Below are positions 47,686-59,934 of a DNA stretch of 64,000 nucleotides, piece after piece. The notes below the pieces were generated by a model. The model was not told the origin of the DNA. It ran no database searches and was given only the letters and a program-made list of their open reading frames with translations. Origin of the DNA: Solen grandis (Eukaryota > Mollusca > Bivalvia > Adapedonta > Solenidae); the NCBI GenBank assembly GCA_021229015.1, contig CM037783.1:55944169-56008168 (forward strand), given 5' to 3'. The first letter of the stretch is position 1; every line of letters begins with the position of its first letter. A program made the position numbers and the translations under genes.

Positions 47686-48051
47686 ATTTTATTTGAACTT
47701 TCTTTCACAACTGAACAACTCTTTCATCGATTTAAGACTTGCCATTGTCTTAACATACTGGGGACACTCACTCCACCCAACCATTAGGTTCACAATGAAT
47801 CGATACTGAAGTTGCTTTTTAGACAACAGCTGTGGTTTCCCACTATTTTTCAAATCGTCACTCGACATTAACAATCCATTTTCTCTTCGCTGACCTTTTA
47901 GATAAAACTTAGCATAAAAAGACATGGTACAAAAAGGGCTGAATAAATAAACAGGTCTTTGTTGCAAGTTTCTGTCATTATCCACAAGATGGGTTTTTAA
48001 ATACCAGACATGCGGTGGTGGAATATGTTCAACTTTTGAATGAAAAACGTC
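47686..48051 (-). CDS. possible terminal exon, unknown protein
   Basis: An acceptor (CCATTTATAG) is followed by about 120 open codons to TAA, unusually long and protein-like for this AT-rich DNA. The peptide includes VEHIPPPHVWYLKTHLVD, RPVYLFSPFCTMSFYAKFYL, SGKPQLLSKKQLQYRF and a Lys-rich end. No family recognised and no partner exon found. It could be the last exon of a minus-strand gene upstream, or a gene fragment. Confidence 0.4.
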
Positions 48052-48118
48052 TCTATAAATGGAAAGTGTGTACGTTAATGTAATACATTAATGTATCAAA
48101 ATGCTTCACATACGTGCT

Positions 48119-48350
48119 TGTTTGTTTGTTTACTTGCTTACTCATCGACAATATTTCAGTCATTGGGGGACATTTCTCTCCACGAAGCCTAACTGTGACA
48201 AGACGCCATAGACTTTATCCTGATAAATGGACATTTACTTCCGAAACTATGCTGAGCATCAAGCACAAGGAAGACACATCAGTACCAGTTTAACGACTTG
48301 TACGTCGCGATCGGAGACCATACCCACGATTTAGCCCATCGTATACAATA
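48119..48350 (-). repeat. tRNA-headed SINE, degraded (minus)
   Basis: TTGTTTGTTTGTTTACTTGC, ACAATATTTCAGTCATTGG, TGAGCATCAAGCACAAGG and TACGTCGCGATCGGAGACC follow the order of the SINE at 21088. Confidence 0.55.
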
Positions 48351-48596
48351 AATGTATGTTATCATCATTCATTTACTTAGCTCTATGAGATTTAAAGATA
48401 TATCATTTTGCAAATGAAATCTGGTCTGATATTGTCTTGTAATTTCAATTAATCTCACATTTTGCTTAAGATTTTCGATTCTCACTGGTCATAGGTATCA
48501 GTTATCACTGTATATACATTATATTTATATCTGATACATTTGAATGTTTCGTCTAAGTATGAGGGATAATTTAATTTTGACGGTAATATCACTTCC

Positions 48597-48965
48597 GTTA
48601 TGCTGCGTTTACACTTAGTTCACGGCGGCCACGGCAGTCCCGTTTGCACGAAACGTAGTACGTCGTGAGACTTTGGGGTTTCTTTTACTATGTATACAAG
48701 TTGAGTTTAGTCCTCCCAAGTTTTCTCACGGTCTATCATGGTACATCCGGAGGGGAAAATGACTGAGCCCCGGTGTCAACACGTTGCGGCCCGCGGTCTA
48801 CCACGGATGCCATTACGTTTCCCTCCCGGTCCGGTTTCTCACGTTCTGATCAAGGCCTGACACGTTTCTTACGTTCTGTCAAGGCTTTCTACGGATGAGA
48901 CGTGGACGCCGAGCAGCTTTGGGGCACGTTCGTATCCGCGGTATAATTTAAAGCGCCAATACCGC
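48597..48965. repeat. GC-richer, CpG-rich stretch, probably an old dispersed repeat
   Basis: TGCTGCGTTTACACTTAG, TCTCACGTTCTGATCAAGG, CACGTTTCTTACGTTCTGTC and CTACGGATG words recur within it. No open frame of note. CpG content stands out against the AT-rich surroundings; I see no transcription start signals. Confidence 0.35.
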
Positions 48966-49690
48966 TGAGAGAACATCCTTTAAATGCACTTAAGTGGCAA
49001 TTATTCAAATTTTCAAGCGATCCCGTAACCCCCATGTCATAAAGATGTTTGCGTAAACATTGTCGTAACAAAAACGGATGAACATAATATTTGCTTCAAT
49101 AAGCACATTGTCCTTCTTTCTTACAGTATATTATTCGAAGAGAAAAGCAAAATGTGTACTACAGATTTTTTAAGAAATGCAATCTGCACATGTTCGTTGG
49201 CGACAACAATACGACAATGCATAAATAAGAAAGAATATTTTTTTAAGATCATTCAAGTGTTTATAAAAATACCTTATTTGCATATTCCGCATATCTTCGT
49301 CAATTTTTTGACGTTTTGCAAAGACCTCCCATTTCCACCCGTTAACGAATCATGAGTGCTTAAATTGGTGACGTAGCAGACAAATCAATTGTGATTCGGC
49401 TACAGTTTTATGAAATTCAAATTAATTTCGATTACTGACCATCTTCGGGAATACACGTGAAAGCAAATGTAAACAATGAGAGTATTTTGACATCCATCCA
49501 AAATACTAAATTGCGTTATTTGATATACACTTTTAATGTGTTTAACTGTTATTTTACAACAGATATTTGCCCATTTTGTACCATTTATGTTAGTCTACAA
49601 TATGTCAATGTTATTTCATATTTTCTTTGTTCATGAAAATTGTATCATTATGAAATATAATGGGCCTTTAATAAGATTTATTAGATATAC
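48960..49690 (+). repeat. unclassified ~0.72-kb repeat, copy A
   Basis: Homologous over its length to 59935-60650 on the other strand. Shared stretches include CATCTTCGGGAATAC / CGTCTTCGGGAATAC, GTAAACAATG.GAGTATTTT, ATATTTTC.TTTTCATGAAAA-type ends and AAATATAATGGGC. Divergence is moderate with many small indels. No long open frame is conserved. Confidence 0.8.
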
Positions 49691-49779
49691 GTATTCAAAT
49701 AAAAAGAAAGAAAACATAATACAAGAAACACACAATAACAGATGGCAATGAATAAAGACATCTAGTACAAATAAAGCCA

Positions 49780-49860
49780 AAGATTTTTATTTTTTTAAAT
49801 AGAGCCCCCTCCACCCTCCACCCTCATCCCCCCCCCCCCCCCCCCCCAAAAAAAATGAAT
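49780..49860. repeat. C-rich homopolymer tract
   Basis: CCCTCCACCCTCCACCCTC followed by about 18 C and a run of A. 49691-50477 otherwise shows nothing recognised. Confidence 0.8.
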
Positions 49861-50477
49861 GTTTTGCTTCATTCATGTAATGTACCAAGGAATAAATCAT
49901 TTGTGCAACTATCAATTAAAAAGACTTGCAAGCATGTAATATGGGGATTTTGACAACTTGCCATTCCCTACGTTGGGTTTTAGACTAAGAAAGAGGAATA
50001 AAATGTTAAAAATTCGCCTAGGCCAGCCCGCCACTTCCACGGGCAAAGCATTGCTAGGTGCTTTGTTTTACTTTCATTCTTTTTTATTACATTTTTATTA
50101 ATCTTTAATTGGTTAATTGACTAAGATTTACCATTCCAAACTTCCCCGGCTAAATTCGAAACCGCGACCAAACTTTACACCGCGCTGCATATAACTAGCG
50201 TGGCAGATGATACACTAACATGCATGTGCATATTTATAGACAACTACAAGTGATGGAATTGCAGTTGTCTATGTTTGAGATATCTCCTAATTATTTGCCA
50301 CTAACTCGCTTTACTTTTTACTTCCGTTTATTGAACATTTTATTTCCAGCATAAATTGTTTGCACATTTCAATTCGGTTTCGACTTCCATAATGAAACCG
50401 TACTTTCAAGTAAAGAGACTAAATGATAATTAATATGTTCCGAACAATGTCTATGCTGTTAGCATTTGTCAATTTGT

Positions 50478-50592
50478 CTGTTAATTGGGTTGAACGTCCA
50501 GCCACAGTATTTCAATCCTTTGGAGACTATATCTACTTGAGACAGATAAAGTGCTGCTACACTGCAGTATCACGCAGTAGACATTTGTATTG
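50478..50592 (-). repeat. partial SINE body next to foldback element
   Basis: TTAATTGGGTTGAACGTCC, ACAGTATTTCAATCC and GCTGCTACACTGCAGTATCAC match the SINE at 21088. It ends where the foldback element begins. Confidence 0.6.
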
Positions 50593-52449
50593 TACGGTGT
50601 CCTGATCGGACCAGTTTAAATCTCGCCTCTCCAACACGCGACAACACGATAATTATCGCGTTGTCGCATGTCCAAAAAACATATATACATGCGAGATTTA
50701 ACAATCCTCGCGAGGTTTTTGGGCGATAATTATCGTCTTAATTCTCGCATGTCTTTCTTAAATCTCGCATTAGGAATTTGATTGAATCTACAAAATAGAC
50801 ATAGCGCGCGCAGATTTCTTTAGTTATTACAAATCCTCGCGAGGAACCTCGCGAGGATTAAAAATAAAACCTCGCGAGGTTTTTACAAATCCTCGCGAGG
50901 TTTTTGCAAACCCTAGCGAGGATTTTGCAAACCCTCGCGAGGTTTTATTACTAATCCTCGCGAGGTTTTTACAAATCCTCGCGAGGTTTTTGCAAACCCT
51001 CGCGAGGGTTTGTAAAATAAAAAAAGACAGGTAACACCGGGTGACGATATTTTATAGAAATCGTCGCCCGGTGTTTTATAAGCCTCGCCCGGTGCTAAGT
51101 AAGTCACGTGGAAAATTTTACCAAGACACCGTTTATTTCTTCCTGTTTAACATTTTGGTTATTTCGGAAAGATAGCACTATGACAACATTACCAGTACAC
51201 AGACTTATTCAAAATAATAAGAACAAAAGACCAAATCTGTGGCCAGTAATAGTATACTGTTTGGACCTTTTGTCCAGGGTCTAAGCTTTTAATCGGATTA
51301 AATAAACTACTAAAATATATTCACGTAATATTTAGGAAATATTATAAAGATCACCCAATGTTAATCGATACATAACAAATGGATTGTATTATAAAACACT
51401 CTTTGAATTACATATAAATGAAATAGGGGAACCACCATTTTAATTACCGAAAAATACCTTATTAATGTAGTACTGTATTTTATCTCAATCACACTAGCAA
51501 AACTTTTCCCTGTAAAAAAACTCTTCTCTGTTAAACATAATGCGTTATAAGATCATGAGTATTAATTTGGTTTTCTTAGGATTTGAATGTAACACTAATT
51601 GAAGCCCAATAATTTATGTTATAATGTTCCATAGTGAATCAGTAGATGAAATGAATGCTTTCATCATTTATGCTGTCTTTCAAAATTCATGCGAGTAATC
51701 ATAACTATTACCAACAGGATCTCCAAGAAAATCATGTAATCAGTATTTTACCAGATCAACGCGTGATTAAACTGCAGGCTGTCGGCACAAATATATGCTC
51801 GTACGTACACAATTAAACTTTAAAAAAAAAGCATGCGAACATGCTTTCTGGTTTTGAGTGCTGTCGAAAAGTAATCTATATTATTCATGTAAACAACGTG
51901 TAGAAATGTTATTGATAATAGGTTAAATGTCTACAAATCAGTTAACTGGTATGATTGCTAAAACAATGAGATCTTATCAAAATTTAAAGAGTCACTAGAA
52001 ACCAGTCCTACGCTGTCGCCCGGTGTTCCTCGTCAAAATAGTCCGGCAAAAACATAGCGCTCTATTTTTGTTTTACAAATCCTCGCGAGGAACCTCGCGA
52101 GGATTAGTAATAAAACCTTTGCAAAATCCTCGCGAGGGTTTGCAAAAACCTCGCGAGGATTTGTAAAAACCTCGCGAAGTTTTATTTTTAATCCTCGTGA
52201 GGGTTTGCAAAAACCTCGCGAGGATTTGCAAAACCTCCGAGGTTTTTTTTAATCTTCGCGGTAACCTATGGGATTTAAGAAAGACTGCGAGAATTAAGAC
52301 GATAATTATCGCCCAAAAACCTCGCGAGGATTGTTAAATCTCGCATGTATATACAATGTATGTTTTTTGGACATGCGATAACGCGATAATTATCGTGTTG
52401 TCGCGTGTTGGAGAGGCGAGATTTAAACTGGTCCGATCAGGACACCGTA
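50593..52449. mobile_element. 1857-bp foldback element with CCTCGCGAGG palindromes
   Basis: Ends TACGGTGTCCTGATCGGACC and its complement, flanked by a 6-base direct repeat GTATTG (50587-50592 and 52450-52455). The arms, about 420 bp (left) and 380 bp (right), are inverted copies packed with the perfect palindrome CCTCGCGAGG (about 15 intact CTCGCGAG cores) and CGATAATTATCG. The 1-kb AT-rich centre has no open frame of note. Probably a non-autonomous DNA transposon of foldback type. The superfamily is unclear: a 6-base target site is unusual. Confidence 0.85.
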
Positions 52450-52662
52450 GTATTGCTCTGTAGAAATATTTGCATCTCGTGGGATACTCATGTTGTGTGA
52501 TACTCATACTCAAATCGATATTTATTGTTTATTTATTGATAACTTTCAAATGAACAGCTGATTCATTTACTCTATTTCTCGTAATCTCTTCACTTAGAGT
52601 TATTTCTTCACTGCATTAAATAACATTTAAATTATAACGACAATTTGTGTAAACATGTATCT

Positions 52663-52776
<114 letters not shown>

Positions 52777-52823
52777 TGGCCTTAAACATGTTCATAGATT
52801 TAGATGCAGTTTTTGTTTTGTGA

Positions 52824-53045
52824 TTTTGGGGGTTTAACGTCACTCCGAAAGTATATTATTCATTTAAAGACTATGTATTTTAAAGACATATATAGTGCAG
52901 CCACACTGCAATATCACGCCGTAGACACGTGTCATGATACCACACCCAGTCACATTATTTTGACATCTGGCCAATCAGCACTTGAACTACCCTGATATGC
53001 TGAACGTCAAGCAATGGAGCTTTACACGTATCATTTTTCACACTT
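52824..53045 (-). repeat. degraded tRNA-headed SINE body (minus)
   Basis: GCAGCCACACTGCAATATCAC, CGTAGACACGTGTCATGATACC and CCAGTCACATTATTTTGACA correspond to the SINE at 21088. The tRNA head is missing. 53046-53720 shows nothing further. Confidence 0.6.
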
Positions 53046-53748
53046 AAATACAATGTAGAGTATCGAGGTAAATGGTTTATCCCTGATGTGCATTCTTCCG
53101 TCACATTTACACCTGACAAGAATTTCAACCTAATCACAATTCAACCATATGCACGTAACCTAAAAACAATAACCATGGTAGGACATTTTTCATGATATAA
53201 GTACAGTATCTTGAGTCTCAAGATACTTTTTCCTAAGTTTTCAAGTTTATTTATATTGTATTTCTTTACATATGAATAGCTATGACAAATGTTTATTAAA
53301 ATATATGCACAAAATGTGTACTTGTGTGACATAATGGTTACTTATAGAGAAGTTGGTATCATGTCAACATTAAACCTGATCCCACATGTACAGTACACTG
53401 ATGATGAGTGCAACCTGTCATACCCATGTCATTTAGCGCGGAACTAAGTTATGATATCTAGTATTTTGTGGAGTAGGAGAGGATAAGACCTCAGGGTCCA
53501 GCATCCGGGATAATGCATATAAACATTTGCCGATACATGTTAGATAATAATGTCATTTACGTAAAATAAAGTGATATTGGAAGCTGAGCTTATTGTGACG
53601 TTACGTCACATGTGTTACATCAGTTGACATTTCAAATCTAAGACAGGTTCGTTTTTTCTTTCTTTCTTTTTTACAGTATTTAAAGGGAGGGGCGGGGGCA
53701 AAGCAATTATGATAGAATTTCAGCAACAATGTTAACACAAGCAACAAG

Positions 53749-54243
53749 AATACTTATCCAAAATTCACCAACAACACAAATACCAAAAACAATTCACCAA
53801 TTCATCAAATTCCACCAAACCAACAAATTAAATCCAATTCCACCAACAACATTCACCAAATTCCACTCCAAATCCAATAACAACATTTCACACAACATCA
53901 ATACACCACATTCACCAACAACAATTCACACAACATCAATTCACAAAATTCACACACTACCCAAATTCACACAACAACAATTCCACACAACATCAATACA
54001 CCAAATTACACACAACAACAATTTCACACAACATCAATACACCAAATTTCACACAACAACAATTCCACACAACATCAATACACCACATTCCACCCAACAA
54101 CAATTCACCAAATTCCACCTACCAAATTTCACACAACAACAATTTCACACAACATCAATACACCAAATTTCACACAACAACAATACACCAAATTTCACAC
54201 AACAACAATACACTAAACTCCACCCAACAATTATACACACTAT
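53749..54243. repeat. G-free minisatellite, ~36-bp units
   Basis: 495 successive bases without one G on the plus strand. Units follow CACAACATCAATACACCAAA and TTTCACACAACAACAATT with variation. One frame stays open for 197 codons (Thr, His, Gln, Asn, Ile, Pro only) because plus-strand stops TAG and TGA need G; this is a composition effect, not evidence of a gene. Confidence 0.92.
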
Positions 54244-55368
54244 GAAACTTTTTTCCAAACTATATTTTAGAAGTAAATTCAATTGTAAAGACAAAAACCA
54301 AATGAGAAAGGAAACAATTTAAAAGTTTAAAATAAAGCCTAATGATTAAAGGCAAGTAAATAAAGACACACAGGGAAAATGAAAAAAAAAATAACAACAT
54401 TATTCGCCCTGTTTGATGACGTAATCACTTGAAAATTTTGCGAGAATTAGGTTCAAATGATTTTAGACTTCGATATAAAATAAATTTTAATGGACCAAAG
54501 TATCATTCTTTGTTCTTTTTATGATTATTGAAATAAATCGAATAATCAATGTTTTGTTATATATGACGTCAGTACCACCATTTAGGTATGTACCTTTTTT
54601 CCTGATATAATTATTTCAAATTATCATTCACAAGAAAAACGTATATGTATATTCGCCTTACTTGATTACATAATCACTAAATATTGTCAATATTTTTGAC
54701 ACAATTTACGATTTAGTTTCGTTGCAAATTTAAAATTCATACCAAATGCCGAGAAGCAGCAGCAAAATACGAATATGAAAAAGACAAGTATTTTACATAT
54801 TTTTGGGAGTTGCGCGCAGCTACTTTGAATATTCCTTACATATTTTAAACGGTATTTATATTTTCTTGTTAAGTTTAGCCATGTGTCTTTGCTGGTAGTC
54901 TTTCTACATGTTGGTTTTTGGGTTTTCTGGTAAGCTGTCGGAAAGCTGTAGTAAACATTAGATATAGTTTGCGATATTTTGTAAGGTTTAATACTCCAAC
55001 ATTTAAAACTTCATTTTCTGCGTGTATATTCTAGCAATGAATTGCCAAGTCGTATCTTAGCGGAAAGGGACGAACGGGCCATTAATTTTATATCCTGAGT
55101 TTTTTTATTATTATTATTATTACACATTTTACCGTACATGCTGTGCATTTATATGATAATGCTTTCCCGTCCAGTGTTCAGTGATTTATATAGCCTTTAT
55201 GTTGCTCTACGTTTACACTAGGAAAATGTCTTCAGTATTACCAAGCTGGTTTTGTGAATCTACATTAATTTGCTTTAGAAATACACTGAATAATTGATTT
55301 TAGCAAACGAGACAGCTTTTGGACTGTTTATCTGTTTATATGATAAAAGTATTGATATAATTCATCTC
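54244..55368. other. AT-rich non-coding stretch
   Basis: No exon, element or motif recognised apart from (TTA)n runs near 55105. Confidence 0.5.
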
Positions 55369-55372
55369 TTAA

Positions 55373-55606
55373 CCCTTTCTCTCATAGAGGAAACCATGAA
55401 AAGACGAATGCGAACAACATAAAACCAGATCAGCCTGCGAGTAACTCGCAGGCTGATCAGGTTTTATGCTGTTCGCTGCTCCTCAGTGGTCTGGAAATGA
55501 GGATTTTGTAATTAAATTTGGTAAGGTTTAACTGTGGTTTTCTGCAGATCAGGCTTTATGTGGTACCTACTGAGTGCGTCAAAATGAGTCTATATGAGGG
55601 AAAGGG
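55373..55606 (-). mobile_element. TTAA-flanked 234-bp MITE, copy 8 (inverted)
   Basis: TTAA both sides. The left end reads CCCTTTCTCTCATA and the right end is normal. The hairpin is complete, with AACAACATAAAACC on one arm. Confidence 0.9.
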
Positions 55607-55934
55607 TTAAACTGAAATGAGCATGTCTTCTAGATCATTATTGATATATATATCACATGTTTCTTTCCTTTCTTAAAATAAAATAAAGAAAGCAATAAAT
55701 AAAATAAAATACATAGTAAAACAAAATTTTAAAAGTTAGCTTACAAGATTAAGGTAAATCATTGAAAGACAGAAAAAGAAAAGTAAAAAATTTAGATAAT
55801 TATCAATATTCGCTTTCTAAAAACTGAGAAAAATAAATATTGGTATTACAAAAACGTTGGGCTTAGTTGTTTTAAAATAAAACTTTATATCTAGGATAAG
55901 AGAACTTGTATAATACAGATGAATTTATATTAGC

Positions 55935-56100
55935 GACCATCTGTATGAAGCGGTCAACCTCCATTTAGCGGTCAGTATTAACAAAACTAAACTAGCATTT
56001 TGTCATATGTTTAACCTTCATTTAGCAGCCACCTCTATTAAGCAGTCATTTTCTCTTGTTCCCTTGACTGACCGCTAAAGACAGGATACACTGTATTTAT
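55935..56100. repeat. short dispersed repeat with GACCGCTAA-type ends
   Basis: TTAGCGACCATCTGTATG on the left and GACTGACCGCTAAAGACAGG plus ATACACTGTA on the right, with internal repeats of ATTTAGCGGTCA and TTAAGCAGTCA. Probably an old MITE-like element. 55607-55934 and 56101-56550 hold nothing recognised. Confidence 0.4.
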
Positions 56101-56550
56101 GACTTAACAAAGTATACATCAATTATGCTATACTTTAGATGATACTCCATCAGTTCTGAAATTTTATTGAGATCCCTTGAATGAGCTCAGCCCTAAACGA
56201 CAAAAAAGTTTTAGCATTTTTTTTTATTATTATTATTATTTATACATAATAGTCTTTGACGTTATAACCATATAACTCAACAAAAGCTCCTTGTCGTATG
56301 AATGTACTACTTCAGGTGATATTTTATAAATACTGAAGATTTAATTAAGATCTCCACGAATGTCATCTATCTGTCTGTCTGCCCTGGGCTATGGTGATTG
56401 TAAATATATCATTCTAGTGTTTTCTTGAGTACATACAAGTCGTATTATTTGTAAACACATATGGTTGAAAACGAATGTCATTGCTAGAACGGAATATTCA
56501 CTAATTTGGTCATGTTAGAGAAAGTATGTTTTGCCATAGAGTGAGACACA

Positions 56551-57005
56551 AGAGCTGTCTGTAGGGCAGTGTGCTCGACTGTACAAGTGCTGGCCGATGA
56601 AAAAAGAAAAAATATGCAATTTTCGTCGAGGTGGGACGAAGAACTTTACCCGTATTTTTGTCGAAAAAAGACATAATTTTGTCAAACTCCAAGACAGAGT
56701 TTATAACTCTTGCCTACAGGCGGTGGTGATTGTCATTGACATGTATTCCAAGCCTCAGATCAATACTTCAAAGGTTTCGTGAAATAGTGAGAAACTTAAC
56801 CGAGATTCTGTGTCGAAAAAGGGACATACTTTGGTCAAAATCCATGACAGAGTTCTATGCTCTTGCGTATACAAGCGGGGGTGGTGGTCATTAACAAATA
56901 TTCGAAATTCAAAAGCCATGCCTCAAATGGTTCAGTGAAAAGGTAAGGTTGTACAAAAAAACCTTAACCAAAGCATGACGGCGACGTCGACGCTCGGGTA
57001 AGTAA
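56551..57005 (+). repeat. AAGAGCTGTCTGTAGG dispersed repeat copy
   Basis: Same head (AAGAGCTGTCTGTAGGGCAG, then GTGTGCTCGACTG) and ~180-bp-unit body (AAACTTAACCGAGATTCTG, GGTCAAAATCCATGACAGAG, GGGGGTGGTGGTCATTAAC) as at 29095. It ends GACGGCGACGTCGACGCTCGG. Confidence 0.65.
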
Positions 57006-57326
57006 TAACGTTGTCCTTATTCTTCGGAAATTCGAATTTAAATTGTCCTGCCGGATCGGGGCTCGAGCCCAATGCCTTTCCTTCATAAGATGAATGTATA
57101 TGTACGCGAACGATGCAAAATATATACTGGTCGCTGATTGGTCAGATGACAGGCCAACTGATAAGACAATAGGCTTATACCGTCTTGGGGAAATCCTCAA
57201 TTAATAATACATTTATCTTTGTCATCTGAAAATCAGAAGGACTTTAGTTGAAACGTTGGATCAAATAATAATTTCAATAGAAAGTTTTCTCTGTGATGCT
57301 CTTTGCCTGTGATGAGAATTACATAT

Positions 57327-57570
57327 GGGGCCTCCGTGGCCGAGAGGGTAAAGTCGCTGACTTTAACACTCACTCAGCCCCTCACCGCGTGGGTTCGAAT
57401 CACGGCAGGGTCATTCGGATTTTTATGTGAGGAAGCCTTCCAGCTGGCTTGCGGTAGGTCGGTGGTTCTACTCGGATACCTCCGTGCATTCGGGGTCTTC
57501 CTGCACCTGTAATTAGCTGGACGTCGCTATATGACTGAAATACTGTCGAAGCGACGGTAAACTCAAATAG
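57327..57570 (+). mobile_element. tRNA-derived SINE, complete, copy 1
   Basis: Head GGGGCCTCCGTGGCCGAGAGG with A-box TGGCCGAGAGGG and B-box GGGTTCGAATC. The body has GTGAGGAAGCCTTCCAGCTG, TAGGTCGGTGGTTCTAC, GGTCTTCCTGCACC and CTGGACGTCGCTATATGACT, then GAAGCGACGGTAAACTCAAA. The architecture matches tRNA-headed mollusc SINEs with a conserved central domain. Transcribed, if at all, by RNA polymerase III. Confidence 0.85.
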
Positions 57571-58714
57571 TTAGTCAAGTCGAGAATTACATATAAATAT
57601 TGCATATAAATATTGTACTGCAAATGATTAATCTTTTGCAGGGAAAGGTGGTTGTTAACAGGATTATCCATGGAAAATTAACAACACAAGTCATATGTTC
57701 AGTTTAAACCTGCATGGATCTGAGAATGTCATGGTATGCGTGTTTAACCCATCATCTCATGAGTTTTCATGTCTAAATGTATGCCTTGATGAATATTGAC
57801 TCAACTGTAAATGTTATATGAAACACTGGATTTTTCTCTACAATGCGCGGACTGTGTAGAGTTGTATAAGTGTATGAGCAAACACAGGAGACCCCTAAAG
57901 GAGCTGTCTGATCTGGGTCTACTCTGGTTGCCATTTAGTCACAATGAGTCTCTGTAAAGTAAAGTGTTAACTCTGACGGAAGTGTTAAATATACGTCAAT
58001 GATAAAATTAATTCATATTTTAATAAAGAAAGCGCTACAATGTGTATTAATTTTAATGTGTAGCGATTATATTAATTCGGTGTGAACGGGTTGCATTTTT
58101 GTCGAATTATTTATCTCACGATCCGCCGTGAACATACAAAGTGGTCAAGTATACTCAATGGTGTATAAGTTGCATCCAGTATCAACAGTTTAATGAGGAA
58201 AAAATAACAGCATGAAAATACTTAACTCCAATACTGTTTTTATATAATTATATAGATGTCAACAGTGTTTTAGTACGAACCTTATTTAGATCCAGCTAAA
58301 CTATGAACACTACATCCGAGTATAAACAACGGCTATAAACAGAGTTTCTCTGTCGCTTTGCCCAGCCGACTGTTAAAATCACCCAAGTATAGCTCTCACC
58401 GTGTTTAATATCGGGAAATCAGTGAATGAACACTATATATGCGATGAAGCAGTTGGTGTGTAAGGTATATAATTGAAGATAGTGACATATTTTTGATCAC
58501 TTAAGACAATATACATAAACTAAATCAGATAAAAGGTGCATTTAGGACTATGGCTTCTTTCGAATAGATTCACCTGCTCACTGCCAGAGCAATAACATAG
58601 ATCGAGACAGCAACAGCATGACGAATACAATTTGTCGTTGTTTCGCTCTTTGCCCCTTGGACGCGCTGACGCAACAGCACGCCATTCTAACGCACGGACA
58701 GGACAATGTTGTTA
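57571..58714. other. non-coding stretch
   Basis: A weak MITE-like ending (ACAATGAGTCTCTGTAAAG, 57945-57970) is the only signal. No exon recognised. Confidence 0.4.
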
Positions 58715-58860
58715 TGGTGGCCATACAGACATTTCAAGTTTCAAAGTAATACCTCAGGGAGTTCAGAAAAACTAGTTTAAAGCGAAAAAAACTTAATCGA
58801 GGATTTAAGCCGAATGGGGGACATACTTACATAAAAATCCAGGACTTGTCTGCACACAAT
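58715..58860 (+). repeat. fragment of the ~180-bp-unit dispersed repeat
   Basis: TTTCAAGTTTCAAAGTAATACC, AAAAAACTTAATCGAGGAT and AAATCCAGGACTTGTC follow one unit of the repeat at 29095. Confidence 0.5.
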
Positions 58861-59039
58861 TTTCACTTAACATTTAAGTATACTAGAATAATAAATTGGA
58901 TAAAACAATGCAGTAAAGAGACACACATGGAAAAGTAAGATATAAAAAATATTCAATATAAAAAAATAAGCTGGACTCATGATGCCTTAATACCTATTTA
59001 TCAATACTGCCTTTTTACCCCCCGCCCCCACCCCTTTCG

Positions 59040-59760
59040 AAGAAGAGGATGCATATTGCTTTGCACATGTGTGTTGGTCAGAAGGTCGGTCGGTCCGTTG
59101 ATCGGTTGGCCTGTCGGTAGACCAAACCTTGTCCGAGTGATAACTTAAGTTGTATCTGACCCTCAAACTTAATATGGCTGTTGCTTATGACTATTAGAAG
59201 ATCCCTTTTGATTTTGGTGTAAATACCTCAAAGGTCAAGGTCATAAGGTCACCGTTAACATATGTTTATATGAAACTCTTGTCCGCGTGATAACTTAAGT
59301 TCTATATGACCTTGAATTGGTTGTTGCTTATGACTAGAAGAAGACCCTTATTGATATTGTGATTTACCTTAAAGGTCAAGGTCATGAGATAATAAGTTAA
59401 ATTCTCACACTGTAAATTAAGCATTTTCCGACTGATACTCAAATATACTTGACACCTATGTCTCAAACATTGTACAATAGTTACTTATGACTAGGAGAAG
59501 AACCCTATTGATTTGGGGTCTGTACCTCAAAGATCAAGGTCACAAGGTCACATTCTCAAAGTGTTAAAGAAGCTTTGTCCAACTGATAACTCTAAGAAAC
59601 TCTTTTGTATTAAATATTGCACAATTGTTGCTTATAAGTAACAGGAAACCCCTTTTGATTTTTGGTATGTACCTCAAAGGTCAAGGTCACGAGGTTATAT
59701 GTTGAATTCTCACAAATACTGTGTTATGTAAGTATTGTCAGACTAACCATTTAAAAATTT
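59040..59760 (+). repeat. dispersed repeat with four ~170-bp units
   Basis: The head has GGTCGGTCGGTCCGTTGATC and GTAGACCAAACCTTGTCCG. Units follow with TGCTTATGACTAGAAGAAGA, CCTTATTGAT and ACCTCAAAGGTCAAGGTCAC. Typical of common bivalve repeats; non-coding. Confidence 0.7.
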
Positions 59761-59934
59761 TGATTTCAGGAAATTAGTTGATCGTCTTAGCAGTGTTCAT
59801 AATTATCAGTAGTAAACCTTCACCAAGATAAATTCTAAACTTCGTGACATGCTCATGTTATGAAGTCAAACATCATACATACAATATAGCTATACATTTT
59901 ATAAATATTATGGCATATGGGGGGCATATATGTT

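Noticed and set aside
50830..51010. Regularly spaced short repeats that could be read as a CRISPR array
   Set aside because: Repeat units are 10-bp palindromes with A/T linkers of about 10 bases, inverted in a second array, in a eukaryotic genome without cas genes. It is a foldback arm.
53729..54322. 197-codon open frame rich in Thr, His, Gln, Asn
   Set aside because: Produced by a G-free minisatellite in which TAG and TGA cannot occur; no codon signal, no splice context.
57331..57415. A plain tRNA gene
   Set aside because: A- and B-boxes are present, but the fold lacks a clean acceptor stem and the sequence continues into a SINE body that is repeated at 63071.
57945..57971. Possible ninth MITE copy
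   Set aside because: Only a loose match to one end (ACAATGAGTCTCTG, AAAGTGTTAA); no hairpin or second end.
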